Shown: positions 30,187-39,514 of the stretch, in pieces | How the letters are laid out: each line of letters begins with the position of its first letter | How positions within the stretch are numbered: position 1 is the stretch's first letter | Source of the DNA: Ferrovaceae bacterium | Lineage (GTDB): Bacteria > Pseudomonadota > Gammaproteobacteria > Burkholderiales > Ferrovaceae | Reading direction: 5' to 3' | Length of the DNA: 64,000 nucleotides | Assembly (NCBI GenBank): GCA_027311025.1 | Contig: DAICZS010000003.1 | Coordinates: forward strand, 20,666-84,665 | Translations under genes and position numbers: made by a program | The notes under the pieces: generated by a model | Databases searched by the model: none | Seen by the model: the letters and a program-made list of their open reading frames with translations, nothing else | What the model was told of the DNA's origin: nothing

Positions 30187-31386
30187 GTGTCGCAACTTCA
30201 TCCCGTGCCCGGCGTGTTGTTAGGTCCTGTGGCTGCCGGCATTCGCAAGGCGCAACGCCGCGACCTCCTGCTCATCACCTTGCCGCCGGATAGCCGGGTT
30301 GGCGCCGTATTCACGCAAAATCGTTTTTGTGCCGCGCCGGTGCAGGTCTGTCGCGAGCACCTCAAGCGCGCCGCGCCGCGCGCGCTCATCATCAACACCG
30401 GCTGCGCCAATGCCGGCACCGGCCAGCCAGGACTGGAAGATGCGCGCGCCACCTGTGTTGCCGTGGGCGAGGCGCTGGGCATTGCCCCCGAGCGCGTGCT
30501 GCCTTTTTCCACGGGCGTGATTCTGGAGCGCCTGCCCATGGAACGCCTGCTGGCTGGCATTGCCCCTGCGCAGCTTGCCCTGCAGGCTGACCAGTGGTCC
30601 GCCGCCGCAGAAGCCATCATGACCACGGACACGGTGGCAAAGGCCGCTTCGCGGCAGATCACCCTGCATGGCCAGACGGTCACGGTGACCGGCATCTCCA
30701 AGGGGGCTGGCATGATTCGCCCCAACATGGCCACCATGCTGGGTTTTGTCGCCACCGATGCGGCCATCAGCGCCGAGCTGTTGCAAACGCTGACTGAAGA
30801 CGCGGCAGACCATTCCTTTAATCGCATCACCGTGGATGGCGATACCTCCACCAATGACGCCTTCGTGGTGATGGCCACTGGCGTGGCCCGCCACCCCGAA
30901 ATCACTGCCGCCGACAGCGCCGCGTATCGCGCCCTGCGCGAAGCCATCGTGGGCGTGTCCACGGAGCTGGCCCAGGCCATCGTGCGCGATGGCGAAGGGG
31001 CTACCAAGTTCATCACCGTGCGTGTGGAAGCAGGGCGTGACGAAGCGGAGTGCCTCAAGGTGGCTTATGCCATCAGCCACTCGCCGCTGGTCAAGACCGC
31101 GTTCTTTGCCTCCGATCCCAATCTCGGGCGCATCCTTGCGGCCATTGGCTACGCCGGCATTGATGACCTCGACGTGACGGGCCTGCGCCTGTACCTTGAC
31201 GACGTGCTGGTCTCCGAGCAGGGCGGGCGTGCCGCTTCCTACCAGGAGGCAGACGGACAGCGCGTCATGAAGCAGCCCGACATCACCATCCGCGTCCTGC
31301 TGGGCCGGGGAGAAGCCAGTGCCACCGTGTGGACCTGCGATTTCTCCTACGATTATGTGCGCATCAACGCCGACTATCGCAGCTAG
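30187..31386 (+). CDS. argJ: Glutamate N-acetyltransferase / N-acetylglutamate synthase
   Basis: This 399-residue enzyme moves acetyl groups in the cyclic arginine pathway. It is an autoprocessing protein: the conserved cleavage and nucleophile site is T183 in [12 protein letters not shown], so alpha and beta chains are expected. Other family blocks are [50 protein letters not shown] and [16 protein letters not shown]. The start is GTG at 30187 with ribosome site GAGGAAAT. It lies 9 bases after secA and probably in the same transcript. Confidence 0.97.
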   Translation: MSQLHPVPGVLLGPVAAGIRKAQRRDLLLITLPPDSRVGAVFTQNRFCAAPVQVCREHLKRAAPRALIINTGCANAGTGQPGLEDARATCVAVGEALGIAPERVLPFSTGVILERLPMERLLAGIAPAQLALQADQWSAAAEAIMTTDTVAKAASRQITLHGQTVTVTGISKGAGMIRPNMATMLGFVATDAAISAELLQTLTEDAADHSFNRITVDGDTSTNDAFVVMATGVARHPEITAADSAAYRALREAIVGVSTELAQAIVRDGEGATKFITVRVEAGRDEAECLKVAYAISHSPLVKTAFFASDPNLGRILAAIGYAGIDDLDVTGLRLYLDDVLVSEQGGRAASYQEADGQRVMKQPDITIRVLLGRGEASATVWTCDFSYDYVRINADYRS

Positions 31387-31397
31387 CCGCCAGGATC

Positions 31398-32270
31398 ATG
31401 GACGCTGATGCCATCCAGCAGTTGATTGCCCGGGCCGAGGCCTTGCTGATGCGCCTGGAAGCCTGGGTGCCGGGCGTGCCTCCCGCAGCCCCTGACTGGA
31501 ATGCCGCCCTGGCCTGGCGCTGGCGCCGTCGCGGCAGTAATGGCTGGTTGCAGGCAGTGCCCCGGCCGCACCTGATCCGTCTGACTGACCTCAAGGACAT
31601 CGATGCGCAAAAATCACGCGTCGTCGAGAATACGCGACAGTTTGTGGCCGGACACCCCGCCAACAACGTGCTGCTCACCGGTGCGCGCGGTACGGGCAAG
31701 TCGTCGCTGATCAAGGCCCTGCTCACGGAGTTTTCGGGCCAGGGGCTGCGCGTCATTGAGATCGACAAGGACCATCTGGTGGATCTGCCCGATGTGGTGG
31801 AACAGATCACCGGGCGCCCCGAGCGGTTCATCATTTTTTGTGACGACCTCTCCTTCGAGTCGGGCGAGGCGCACTACAAGGCCCTCAAGACCGTGCTGGA
31901 CGGCTCGCTCGCCATGCCCTCTGAAAACGTGCTGGTGTACGCCACCAGCAACCGGCGCCATCTCATGCCGGAATATTTCTCGGAGAACAGCGAGACGCGT
32001 CATGTGGATGGTGAAATCCATCCGGGTGAAACGGTGGAAGAAAAAATTTCCCTGTCAGACCGCTTTGGCTTGTGGGTGTCTTTCCATGCCTTCGACCAGG
32101 ACGCCTACCTCGAGATTGCGGCCCATTGGGTACACACGCTGGGGGGCACGCTGCCAGATGCCGAGGCCTTTCGCCGCGAAGCACTGCAGTGGGCCCTGAT
32201 GCGCAGCTCGCGCAGCGGCCGCTCGGCCTGGCATTTTGCCCGTCACTGGGTGGGCCGCCAGGGGGGCTGA
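31398..32270 (+). CDS. DUF815 P-loop ATPase
   Basis: This 290-residue AAA-type ATPase has the Walker A GARGTGKSSLIKAL (about 93-106), Walker B-like RFIIFCDDLSFE and a sensor-1-type YATSNRRHLMPEYF. Residues after this (EKISLSDRFGLWVSF) are typical of DUF815. The function is not known. The start is ATG at 31398, 11 bases after argJ. A Nudix-ThiE gene starts 7 bases later. The argJ-DUF815-Nudix order recurs in betaproteobacteria, which suggests a shared housekeeping role. Confidence 0.88.
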   Translation: MDADAIQQLIARAEALLMRLEAWVPGVPPAAPDWNAALAWRWRRRGSNGWLQAVPRPHLIRLTDLKDIDAQKSRVVENTRQFVAGHPANNVLLTGARGTGKSSLIKALLTEFSGQGLRVIEIDKDHLVDLPDVVEQITGRPERFIIFCDDLSFESGEAHYKALKTVLDGSLAMPSENVLVYATSNRRHLMPEYFSENSETRHVDGEIHPGETVEEKISLSDRFGLWVSFHAFDQDAYLEIAAHWVHTLGGTLPDAEAFRREALQWALMRSSRSGRSAWHFARHWVGRQGG

Positions 32271-32277
32271 CGCACCG

Positions 32278-33243
32278 ATGAATCGCGTGGACGTGGTGGT
32301 GGCGGTGCTGATTGATCGCCAGGGGCACTACCTGCTGGCCCAACGCCCCAAGGACAAGGTGTACGCGGGTTACTGGGAATTTCCTGGCGGCAAGGTGGAG
32401 CCTGGCGAAACCCTGCGTGCGGCCCTGGTGCGCGAAATTCGCGAAGAGCTGGGCGTGGAGATTCGCGATGCCCTGCCCTGGATCACCCGCCGCTTCGACT
32501 ATCCCCACGCCCGGGTGCGCCTGCACCTGTTTCGGGTGACGCAGTGGGCGGGCCAACCCCAACCGCTGGAAGACCAGCAACTGGCCTGGCAGGGCCTGGG
32601 TTGCGAGCCGGTCAGCCCGATGCTGCCAGCCAACGCGCCCATCCTGCAGGCGCTCGAACTGCCCACCGTCTATGGCGTCACCCATGCCGCCGACATGGGC
32701 GAACCCGCCTTCCTGGAAGCGCTGGAACGCGCCTTCTATCGTGGCCTGCGTCTTGTGCAACTGCGCGAAAAGGATCTGCCCGCCGAGCTGCTGCACAAGC
32801 TTGCCGAAAAGGTGGTGCACGCCGCGCGCGCCTGGCAGGCCCGGGTACTGATCAACGGCCAGGTGGACGTGGCACGCGCTGTGGGGGCCGCGGGGGTGCA
32901 CCTGACGGCGCACCAGCTGGCTGGCCTGTCCGCGCGCCCCGACCTGCCGCTCGTGGCGGCCTCCTGTCACGGCGCGGAAGATCTGCGGCGCGCCGAGGCG
33001 CTGGGGCTCGATTTTGTGGTGTTGGGACCGGTGGCGCCCACGGCATCGCATCCGGATGCCGTTCCCCTGGGCTTTGAGGCGCTGGCACGCCTCGTGGCGG
33101 ATTGCAGCGTGCCCGTGCTGGGCATTGGCGGACTGGGTCTTTCCGACCTCGAGGCTGCCTGGCGGTCGGGTGCGCACGGCATTGCCTCCATGCGCGCCAT
33201 CTGGGAAGGCGAGGCCCCGATTCCCAATCGCTTCAGGGCTTAA
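32278..33243 (+). CDS. Nudix hydrolase (MutT)-thiamine phosphate synthase-like fusion
   Basis: This 321-residue fusion has an N-terminal MutT-type Nudix domain (1-130) with the complete box GGKVEPGETLRAALVREIREELGV. A C-terminal ThiE/TenI-type TIM barrel follows (about 137-315), containing LVQLREKDLPAE, LINGQVDVA, GVHLTAHQL, VVLGPVAPTASHP and VLGIGGLGLSD. The Nudix half should clear oxidised dGTP. The ThiE half could make thiamine phosphate, but similar fused barrels are often of unproven activity, and no other thi gene is nearby. The stop overlaps that of the convergent acyltransferase gene in TTAA. Confidence 0.9.
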   Translation: MNRVDVVVAVLIDRQGHYLLAQRPKDKVYAGYWEFPGGKVEPGETLRAALVREIREELGVEIRDALPWITRRFDYPHARVRLHLFRVTQWAGQPQPLEDQQLAWQGLGCEPVSPMLPANAPILQALELPTVYGVTHAADMGEPAFLEALERAFYRGLRLVQLREKDLPAELLHKLAEKVVHAARAWQARVLINGQVDVARAVGAAGVHLTAHQLAGLSARPDLPLVAASCHGAEDLRRAEALGLDFVVLGPVAPTASHPDAVPLGFEALARLVADCSVPVLGIGGLGLSDLEAAWRSGAHGIASMRAIWEGEAPIPNRFRA

Positions 33244-34130
33244 TCCAGGGACTGCGGCCAGCGGTAGAAGTAGGGCTCGGCGGCGTCCGGCCGGGTGCGA
33301 AAGCGCTTGTGGCTCCAGAAATACTGTTCCGGGTAGCGTCGCGCCTGCGCTTCAATGAAGGCGTTCATGCGTTGCACGTCGGCATTCACGTCACCACTGG
33401 GAAAGTCCGTCCACGCAGGAAAAAATTCCACTTCGTACCCTTGGCAATGCGGCAGCTGGTGGCAGACGCAGGGCACCACCACGGCTCCTGTCATCTGGGC
33501 AAGCCAGGGCAGTGTCGTGACCGTGGCGGCGGGGATGCCAAAGAACGGCGCAAAAATGGAATCGCGATCACCAAAGTCCATGTCCGGCAGGAAGTACAGG
33601 TTGCGCCCGTCGCGAATGGCACGAATCAGGGGACGCAGGCCCTTCTTGCGCTCCAGCATGACCACATCACCCAGGCGATCACGCGCCGCACGCACCTGCC
33701 GATCCACCAGCAGGTTCTTGTAAGGCGTAAAAAAACCGACGCCCCGAAAGGCCATGCCCATGCGCGCCCCCTGCATCTCCAGGCCCACCAGATGGGGGGT
33801 CAGAAAGATGATGGGGCGGCCGTGGGTTTCCGTGCATTCCAGGTTTTTGAGGCGCACCAGCCGCTCGATGCGCGCCCTGGGGGACCACCAGAGAATGCCC
33901 AGTTCCAGAACGCTGCGGATGAGGGCGGCAAGGTGCTGGCGCGCCAGGCGCTTTCGTTCCGCTGCCGAACGCTCGGGAAAGCAGGCGTGGAGGTTGATCA
34001 GGGTGGTGCGGGCAAAGCGCGTCTCCACGGCGATGGCTCCCATCAGCCGGGCCAGCGCCTCCAGCGCTGCCAGTGGCAAGAAATGCAGCAGCCACAGCAT
34101 GGCGAGCCCCAGGCGCGTTCCCATCATCAT
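33240..34130 (-). CDS. Lipid A lauroyl/myristoyl acyltransferase family protein
   Basis: This 296-residue member of the LpxL/LpxM (HtrB/MsbB) family has an N-terminal hydrophobic helix (about 5-30). The acyltransferase HX4E motif is in TPHLVGLEMQG, with the later blocks FFTPYKNLLVDRQVRAARDR, LPDMDFGDRDSIFAPFFGIPAATVT and RRYPEQYFWSHKRFRTRP. It should add a secondary acyl chain to lipid A at the inner membrane. Which chain cannot be told. Three ATGs open the frame (34130, 34127, 34124); I use the first. It lies 6 bases downstream of ygfZ. Confidence 0.88.
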   Translation of the reverse strand: MMMGTRLGLAMLWLLHFLPLAALEALARLMGAIAVETRFARTTLINLHACFPERSAAERKRLARQHLAALIRSVLELGILWWSPRARIERLVRLKNLECTETHGRPIIFLTPHLVGLEMQGARMGMAFRGVGFFTPYKNLLVDRQVRAARDRLGDVVMLERKKGLRPLIRAIRDGRNLYFLPDMDFGDRDSIFAPFFGIPAATVTTLPWLAQMTGAVVVPCVCHQLPHCQGYEVEFFPAWTDFPSGDVNADVQRMNAFIEAQARRYPEQYFWSHKRFRTRPDAAEPYFYRWPQSLD

Positions 34131-34136
34131 CGCGGC

Positions 34137-35114
34137 TTAGTCCAGTGCCACGGCGTAGGGCAGAGGCAGCAGTTCCAGAAGGGGGCCTGCGGGACTGCCC
34201 AGGGCAAGGGGCCCTTGCGCCCATGCTTCCAGCTGGATCACCGCCAGCAGCTCGCTGCCCTGTGCAGAGGCGGCCCCCACCAGGACCACTTTTCCTGCAG
34301 GAGATCCCGCATGCAAAAGGTCCTGGCCGATTTCGGGGTGCCCCGCAACCCGGAATCGCAGCAGGCGTCGCTTGACCTTGCCCAGGTAATGGGTCCGGGC
34401 CACGATTTCCTGCCCGGTGTAACAACCCTTCTTGAAACTGACCCCGCCGATGAGATCCCAGTTGAGCATCTGCGGAATCCATTCATCCTGGGTGGCGAGC
34501 GTGATTTCCGCAATGCCTTCGCGCACGGCCGCAGCGGTCCAGTCCTGCAGCGTGCCGGGTTGGCACAGCAGGGCAAGGCGCGCCTGCAGCAGGGCGATTG
34601 CCTCGGTGGGGCCCACCAGCAGCAGGCGTTGGGCCGAGAGGGCCACCCGGGTCAGACCCTCTTGCCGGTCATGGGTGCCGGGCGCCGGGGCCTCGGCGCA
34701 CCCGGCAGCCTTGAGGGTGGCGGCAATATCCGGCCCGCATAATCCCAAGCGGGACACTGTGGTGCGCGCATCCTCCAGGGTGACCTTGGCGCGCAGCACG
34801 TACATGCGCAGGCGCCGCAGTGCGGGCTCGGCCAGGTCTGCAGCGGCATCGAGCCAGATCTGGTCATCCGTTTGCCACATCAGAAAACTGGCCAGCATGC
34901 GGCCCTTGGGCGAACAGTGTGCCGCCCACAGGGCGCGTGAGCCTTCCAGGGCACCCACGTCCTGGGTCAGCTGGCCTTGCAGGAAGGTGGCGGCCTCGGC
35001 ACCGGTGACCCTGATCAGGGTGCGGGCGGAGAGGTCGATGAGGGTGGTGGCGTTATGCAATTCGATCGTCTCATGCGGTTGTTTGGCGTCTTGATGCGCG
35101 GTCACGACCGCCAT
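34137..35114 (-). CDS. ygfZ: Folate-binding Fe-S cluster/tRNA-modification factor YgfZ
   Basis: This 325-residue protein of the glycine-cleavage T-protein-like fold supports Fe-S enzymes such as MiaB. The diagnostic motif is KKGCYTGQEIVAR (K-G-C-Y-x-G-Q-E) at about residue 230, with ATFLQGQLTQDV near the start. I chose the ATG at 35114. A start at 35147 would overlap the divergent ygfX-like gene and adds residues with no family likeness. It is followed by the acyltransferase gene. Confidence 0.92.
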   Translation of the reverse strand: MAVVTAHQDAKQPHETIELHNATTLIDLSARTLIRVTGAEAATFLQGQLTQDVGALEGSRALWAAHCSPKGRMLASFLMWQTDDQIWLDAAADLAEPALRRLRMYVLRAKVTLEDARTTVSRLGLCGPDIAATLKAAGCAEAPAPGTHDRQEGLTRVALSAQRLLLVGPTEAIALLQARLALLCQPGTLQDWTAAAVREGIAEITLATQDEWIPQMLNWDLIGGVSFKKGCYTGQEIVARTHYLGKVKRRLLRFRVAGHPEIGQDLLHAGSPAGKVVLVGAASAQGSELLAVIQLEAWAQGPLALGSPAGPLLELLPLPYAVALD

Positions 35115-35140
35115 GATGACATATTTGCCGACGAAATCGC

Positions 35141-35581
35141 ATGACATCCATCGCGTTCATCGGGATGGTCCGGGTGAGCCTGGGGCCATCCCGGCTGCTG
35201 GCCGGACTGTTGCTGGCCAGCCATCTGACCGGCGGGCTTTCCCTGTTGCTGCTGTCCTGGCCGCGGCTTTGGGTCTGGCCCCTGCTGCTGCTCTCCGGGG
35301 TGCTGCTGGTGCAGGGCTTGCGCGAGGAGGCCTGGCTTTGCAGCGCGCAGAGTGTCGTGCGCCTCGATCTGGCCGGAGATGGCAGGCTGTGCGTTTTCAG
35401 GAAAAACGGACGCAGGGCGCTGGGGACCGTGTTGCCGGGCTGTTTTGTTGCCCCTGTCCTGGTCATCCTGCGCTGGCGCCCCGAGCAGGGCGGGCGGCCC
35501 CGTTATTGCATCGTCGCCAGGGATGCCACAGACCCCACCGCGCACCGGATGCTGCGGGTTTTGCTGCGGCATCCGCTATAA
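35141..35581 (+). CDS. YgfX (CptA)-like small membrane protein
   Basis: This 146-residue protein has two close membrane helices (about 17-37 and 39-57) and then a cytoplasmic beta-rich part (WLCSAQSVVRLDLAGDGRLCVFRKNG and RWRPEQGGRPRYCIVARD). The layout and the R/W-rich second half match YgfX, a partner of SdhE in enterobacteria that has been described as affecting the cytoskeleton. No sdhE gene is next to it here. It is divergent from ygfZ with a 26-base gap. ATG at 35165 (MVRVSLGPSR) is an alternative start. Its stop lies within the purL -10. Confidence 0.7.
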   Translation: MTSIAFIGMVRVSLGPSRLLAGLLLASHLTGGLSLLLLSWPRLWVWPLLLLSGVLLVQGLREEAWLCSAQSVVRLDLAGDGRLCVFRKNGRRALGTVLPGCFVAPVLVILRWRPEQGGRPRYCIVARDATDPTAHRMLRVLLRHPL

Positions 35582-35582
35582 T
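35577..35582 (+). promoter_or_regulatory. -10 element of purL
   Basis: A perfect TATAAT overlaps the ygfX-like stop codon, 32 bases before the purL ATG. No good -35 is seen. It could give purL its own transcript. Confidence 0.5.
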
Positions 35583-35614
35583 GGCAGGCTTCCTGACAGC
35601 CCGCCGGTTTCGCC

Positions 35615-38600
35615 ATGCATTCGGTTCTTCACCTTCGCGGCCCCTTGGCCTTATCTGACTTTCGGGTGCAGCGCCTGCGCGCCCAGTTGGCCCGACAGGG
35701 GCTTGCAATCGCCGACCTTGCGGCCTGGCATGATCATTACCTGGCGCTCGAGGCTCCCCTGGGCACTGAGGCACAGGCGCGCCTGCAGGCCATTCTGACC
35801 TACGGTGAGGCCGCGCGCCCCCTGTCCGGAGCAACGGAGGCCATCATCGTGGTGCCGCGTCTGGGCACACTCTCGCCCTGGTCCACCAAGGCTACCGACA
35901 TCCTGCATCACTGTGGCCTGGAGGGCGTCATCCGCATTGAACGCGGCACCACGTTTCAGATCCGTCTGGGCGAAGGGGCGGCGTCCGGGATGCGGCAACG
36001 CCTGATTCCGCATGTACATGACCGCATGACCGAAAGCATCCTCACGGGGTACGACGAAGCGCACCGCCTGTTCGATCCTGCAGCCCCCCAACCCCTCACC
36101 ACGGTGGACGTGTTGCAGGGCGGGCGCGCTGCCCTCGTCGAGGCCGACCGGCAACTGGGGCTTGCCCTGGCACCGGACGAAATCGACTACCTGCTGGCCC
36201 TGTTCACGGATGCCGGGCGTAATCCCACGGATGCCGAACTGTTGATGTTTGCCCAGGCCAACTCAGAGCATTGTCGCCACAAGATTTTCAATGCCTCCTG
36301 GACGCTTGACGGACAGGCGCAAGCGCGGTCGCTGTTCCAGATGGTGCGGGTCACCCATCAACAACATCCGGAAGGCACCGTGGTGGCGTATTCGGATAAT
36401 GCCGCCATTCTGGAGGGGGGCCTGGCCCGGCGCTTCTTTCCCGACCCCGGGACGGGCCGCTATGGGTATCACGAGGCCACCACCCATTTTCTGGCCAAGG
36501 TGGAAACCCACAATCACCCCACGGCCATCGCACCGTTTCCAGGGGCGGCCACCGGCAGCGGGGGCGAAATTCGCGACGAGGGGGCCACCGGCATTGGCGC
36601 AAAACCCAAGGCGGGCCTCACGGGTTTTTCGGTGTCCAACCTGCACATCCCCGATTTTGAACAGCCCTGGGAGCAGGGGACGGGTGCGCGTCCCGCACGC
36701 ATTGCCTCGGCGCTGTCCATCATGACCGAGGGCCCACTGGGCGGGGCCGCCTTCAACAACGAATTTGGTCGCCCCAACCTGGCGGGCTACTTTCGCACCT
36801 TTGAATTGCCCTTCGACGGGCGCATGCGCGGTTACCACAAACCCATCATGCTGGCCGGCGGGTTGGGCGCCATCGACGCCCGCCACGCCTTCAAAAAGCC
36901 CCTGATGCCCGGTTGCCTGTTCGTGCAGCTGGGGGGGCCTGGCATGCGCATCGGCCTGGGTGGCGGGGCCGCCTCTTCCATGCAAAGCGGTCACAATGCT
37001 GAAGATCTCGATTTCGATTCGGTGCAGCGGGCCAATCCTGAAATGCAGCGGCGTGCCCAGGAAGTGATCGACCGTTGCTGGCAACTGGGCGACGACAATC
37101 CCATTCTGGCCATTCACGATGTGGGGGCGGGCGGACTTTCCAACGCCTTTCCCGAACTGGCCCATGATGGGGGTGTGGGTGCCGTGTTCGACCTGCGCAA
37201 GATCCCTTCCGAAGAACCGGGCATGTCGCCGCGTGAAATCTGGAGCAATGAATCCCAGGAGCGGTACGTGCTGGCCATTCGTCCCGAAAGCCGCACCCTG
37301 TTTGAGGCGCTGTGCGTACGTGAACGCTGTCCCTTCGCCATCGTGGGGGAAGCCACCGCCGAACATCGCTTGCGCGTGGATGATCCCTTGTTGGGCAGGG
37401 CGCCCGTGGACATGGATCTGGATGCGTTGCTGGGCAAACCGCCGCGCATGATGCGCGACGCCCAAAGGCCGGTACTGAATCCGCCGCCGCTCGACCTTGC
37501 TGCGGCACAAGCCGACGTGGCCGGCGCACTGAAGCGGGTGTTGCGCCTGCCCGGGGTAGCCGACAAGACCTTTCTCATCACCATCGGCGATCGCACCGTG
37601 GGTGGGCTGTGCGCGCGTGACCCGTGCGTGGGTCCCTGGCAGGTGCCGGTGGCCGACGTGGCCGTGACCCTGGCCGATTTTACTGGCCATCGCGGCGAAG
37701 CGTTTGCCATCGGCGAGCGCGCGCCCGTGGCCCTGCTCTCGGGCCCGGCCTCGGGGCGCATGGCCGTGGGAGAGGCCATCACCAACATCGCCGCTGCGGC
37801 CATCGATCGCCTGGGCGACATTCGCCTGTCGGCCAACTGGATGGCGGCCGCAGGCGCACCGGGTGAGGATGCCGCCCTGTTCGATACGGTGCAGGCAGTC
37901 ACGCTCGGGCTGTGCACTGAGCTTGGCATCAGCATTCCCGTGGGCAAGGATTCCCTCTCCATGCGTACCGTCTGGCAGGATGGGCAAGGCGAGCATGCCG
38001 TGACGGCCCCACTCTCGCTCGTGGTCTCGGCCTTTGCCAATTGCCGCGACGTGCGCCGCACGCTGACACCCGAACTGCAATGGGTGGCAGGCGGATCGGT
38101 GCTGCTGCTCATCGACCTTGGGCGCGGCCAGAATCGACTGGGCGCCAGTGCCCTGGCCCAGGTCTATGGCCAGGTGGGTGCGGTGCCTCCCGATCTCGAT
38201 TCGCCGCAGGATCTGCGGGCCTTTTTCGTCATCATCCAGTCGCTCAATCGTGAAGGCCGCCTGCTTGCCTATCACGACCGCTCGGATGGCGGGTTGCTGG
38301 TTACGCTGGCTGAAATGCTGTTCTGCTCGCGCAAGGGGGCAACCATCGACCTGTCCACGCTTGCTCCTGCAGCCGATGCGCTGGGTCCGCTGTTCAACGA
38401 AGAACTGGGGGCCGTCATCCAGGTGGCACACGGCGAGCGCGAAGCCGTGCTCAAGGCCCTCACTGCCGTGGGGCTGGGCGAGTGCACCCATGTGCTGGGC
38501 GAGGTCAGTGATGCCGACCGGCTGCATGTCGTGCGCCACGGCGTGACGGTGCTCGACCAGCCCGTCAGTGCCCTGCATCAGGTGTGGTCTGAAACCACCT

Positions 38601-39514
38601 ATCGCATGCAGGCCCTGCGCGATCACCCCGAATGCGCTGCCGAAGAACATGCGCGCATTACGGACCGTACTGACCCTGGCCTCACCTGGACGCTGACCTT
38701 CGACCCGGCAGAGGATGTGGCCGCTCCCCTGATCAACACCGGGGCGCGTCCGCCGGTGGCCATCCTGCGTGAACAGGGGGTCAACGGCCAGGTGGAAATG
38801 GCGGCCGCCTTTGATCGTGCCGGGTTCGCTGCGGTGGATGTGCACATGAGCGACATCCTCGCGGGGCGGGTGTCGCTGCAGGACTTTTCGGGATTCGTGG
38901 CCTGCGGCGGCTTTTCCTACGGTGATGTGCTGGGTGCGGGAGAGGGATGGGCCAAATCCATTCTTTACAACAACCGGGCACGCGACCAGTTCAGCCAGTT
39001 TTTTGCGCGCGGCGACGTGTTTGCATTGGGCGTGTGCAATGGCTGCCAGATGATGAGCGCCCTGACCGAACTGATTCCGGGGGCCGAACTCTGGCCGCGC
39101 TTCACGCGCAACCGCTCGGAGCAGTTCGAGGCGCGCGTGGCCCTGCTGGAAGTGATGCCCAGCACGTCGATTTTTCTCGACGGCATGGCGGGCAGCCGGC
39201 TGCCGGTCCCCGTGGCGCACGGCGAAGGGCAGGCACGTTTTGCCGAGGAAGAAACGCTGGCTGCAGCGCGCGCCCTGGTGGCCTTGCGTTATGTGGATGG
39301 ACGCGGCGCCGTGGCCACCACCTACCCGCAAAATCCCAACGGTTCACCCCAGGGCATTGCCGGCATGACCACGCCTGACGGGCGCTTTACCATCTGCATG
39401 CCGCATCCGGAACGCGCCTTCCGCACCGTGCAGCATTCCTGGCATCCCCGTGAATGGGGCGAGGACGGGCCCTGGATGCGCATGTTCCGCAACGCCCGGG
39501 TGTTTGTGGGCTAG
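35615..39514 (+). CDS. purL: Phosphoribosylformylglycinamidine synthase
   Basis: This is the 1299-residue large-form enzyme of purine synthesis, which turns FGAR into FGAM with ATP and glutamine. It has the N-terminal domain, two AIRS-type halves ([29 protein letters not shown] is the first active-site region; GKDSLSMRT belongs to the second) and a C-terminal class I glutaminase. The glutaminase nucleophile is C1141 in [10 protein letters not shown], with the His/Glu pair near the end in MPHPERAFR. The length matches Escherichia coli PurL (1295). It is convergent with glnE; the two TAG stops share CTAG. Confidence 0.98.
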   Translation: MHSVLHLRGPLALSDFRVQRLRAQLARQGLAIADLAAWHDHYLALEAPLGTEAQARLQAILTYGEAARPLSGATEAIIVVPRLGTLSPWSTKATDILHHCGLEGVIRIERGTTFQIRLGEGAASGMRQRLIPHVHDRMTESILTGYDEAHRLFDPAAPQPLTTVDVLQGGRAALVEADRQLGLALAPDEIDYLLALFTDAGRNPTDAELLMFAQANSEHCRHKIFNASWTLDGQAQARSLFQMVRVTHQQHPEGTVVAYSDNAAILEGGLARRFFPDPGTGRYGYHEATTHFLAKVETHNHPTAIAPFPGAATGSGGEIRDEGATGIGAKPKAGLTGFSVSNLHIPDFEQPWEQGTGARPARIASALSIMTEGPLGGAAFNNEFGRPNLAGYFRTFELPFDGRMRGYHKPIMLAGGLGAIDARHAFKKPLMPGCLFVQLGGPGMRIGLGGGAASSMQSGHNAEDLDFDSVQRANPEMQRRAQEVIDRCWQLGDDNPILAIHDVGAGGLSNAFPELAHDGGVGAVFDLRKIPSEEPGMSPREIWSNESQERYVLAIRPESRTLFEALCVRERCPFAIVGEATAEHRLRVDDPLLGRAPVDMDLDALLGKPPRMMRDAQRPVLNPPPLDLAAAQADVAGALKRVLRLPGVADKTFLITIGDRTVGGLCARDPCVGPWQVPVADVAVTLADFTGHRGEAFAIGERAPVALLSGPASGRMAVGEAITNIAAAAIDRLGDIRLSANWMAAAGAPGEDAALFDTVQAVTLGLCTELGISIPVGKDSLSMRTVWQDGQGEHAVTAPLSLVVSAFANCRDVRRTLTPELQWVAGGSVLLLIDLGRGQNRLGASALAQVYGQVGAVPPDLDSPQDLRAFFVIIQSLNREGRLLAYHDRSDGGLLVTLAEMLFCSRKGATIDLSTLAPAADALGPLFNEELGAVIQVAHGEREAVLKALTAVGLGECTHVLGEVSDADRLHVVRHGVTVLDQPVSALHQVWSETTYRMQALRDHPECAAEEHARITDRTDPGLTWTLTFDPAEDVAAPLINTGARPPVAILREQGVNGQVEMAAAFDRAGFAAVDVHMSDILAGRVSLQDFSGFVACGGFSYGDVLGAGEGWAKSILYNNRARDQFSQFFARGDVFALGVCNGCQMMSALTELIPGAELWPRFTRNRSEQFEARVALLEVMPSTSIFLDGMAGSRLPVPVAHGEGQARFAEEETLAAARALVALRYVDGRGAVATTYPQNPNGSPQGIAGMTTPDGRFTICMPHPERAFRTVQHSWHPREWGEDGPWMRMFRNARVFVG

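Noticed and set aside
34649..34659. GGGTCAGACCC in ygfZ, like the murF half copy
   Set aside because: Shorter than the murF form and within ordinary YgfZ sequence (EGLTRVA); chance is likely.
36263..39331. Very long open frame antisense to purL (over 1000 codons)
   Set aside because: Composition shadow of a GC-rich gene; the translation is His/Gln/Gly-rich with no domain, and purL is certain.
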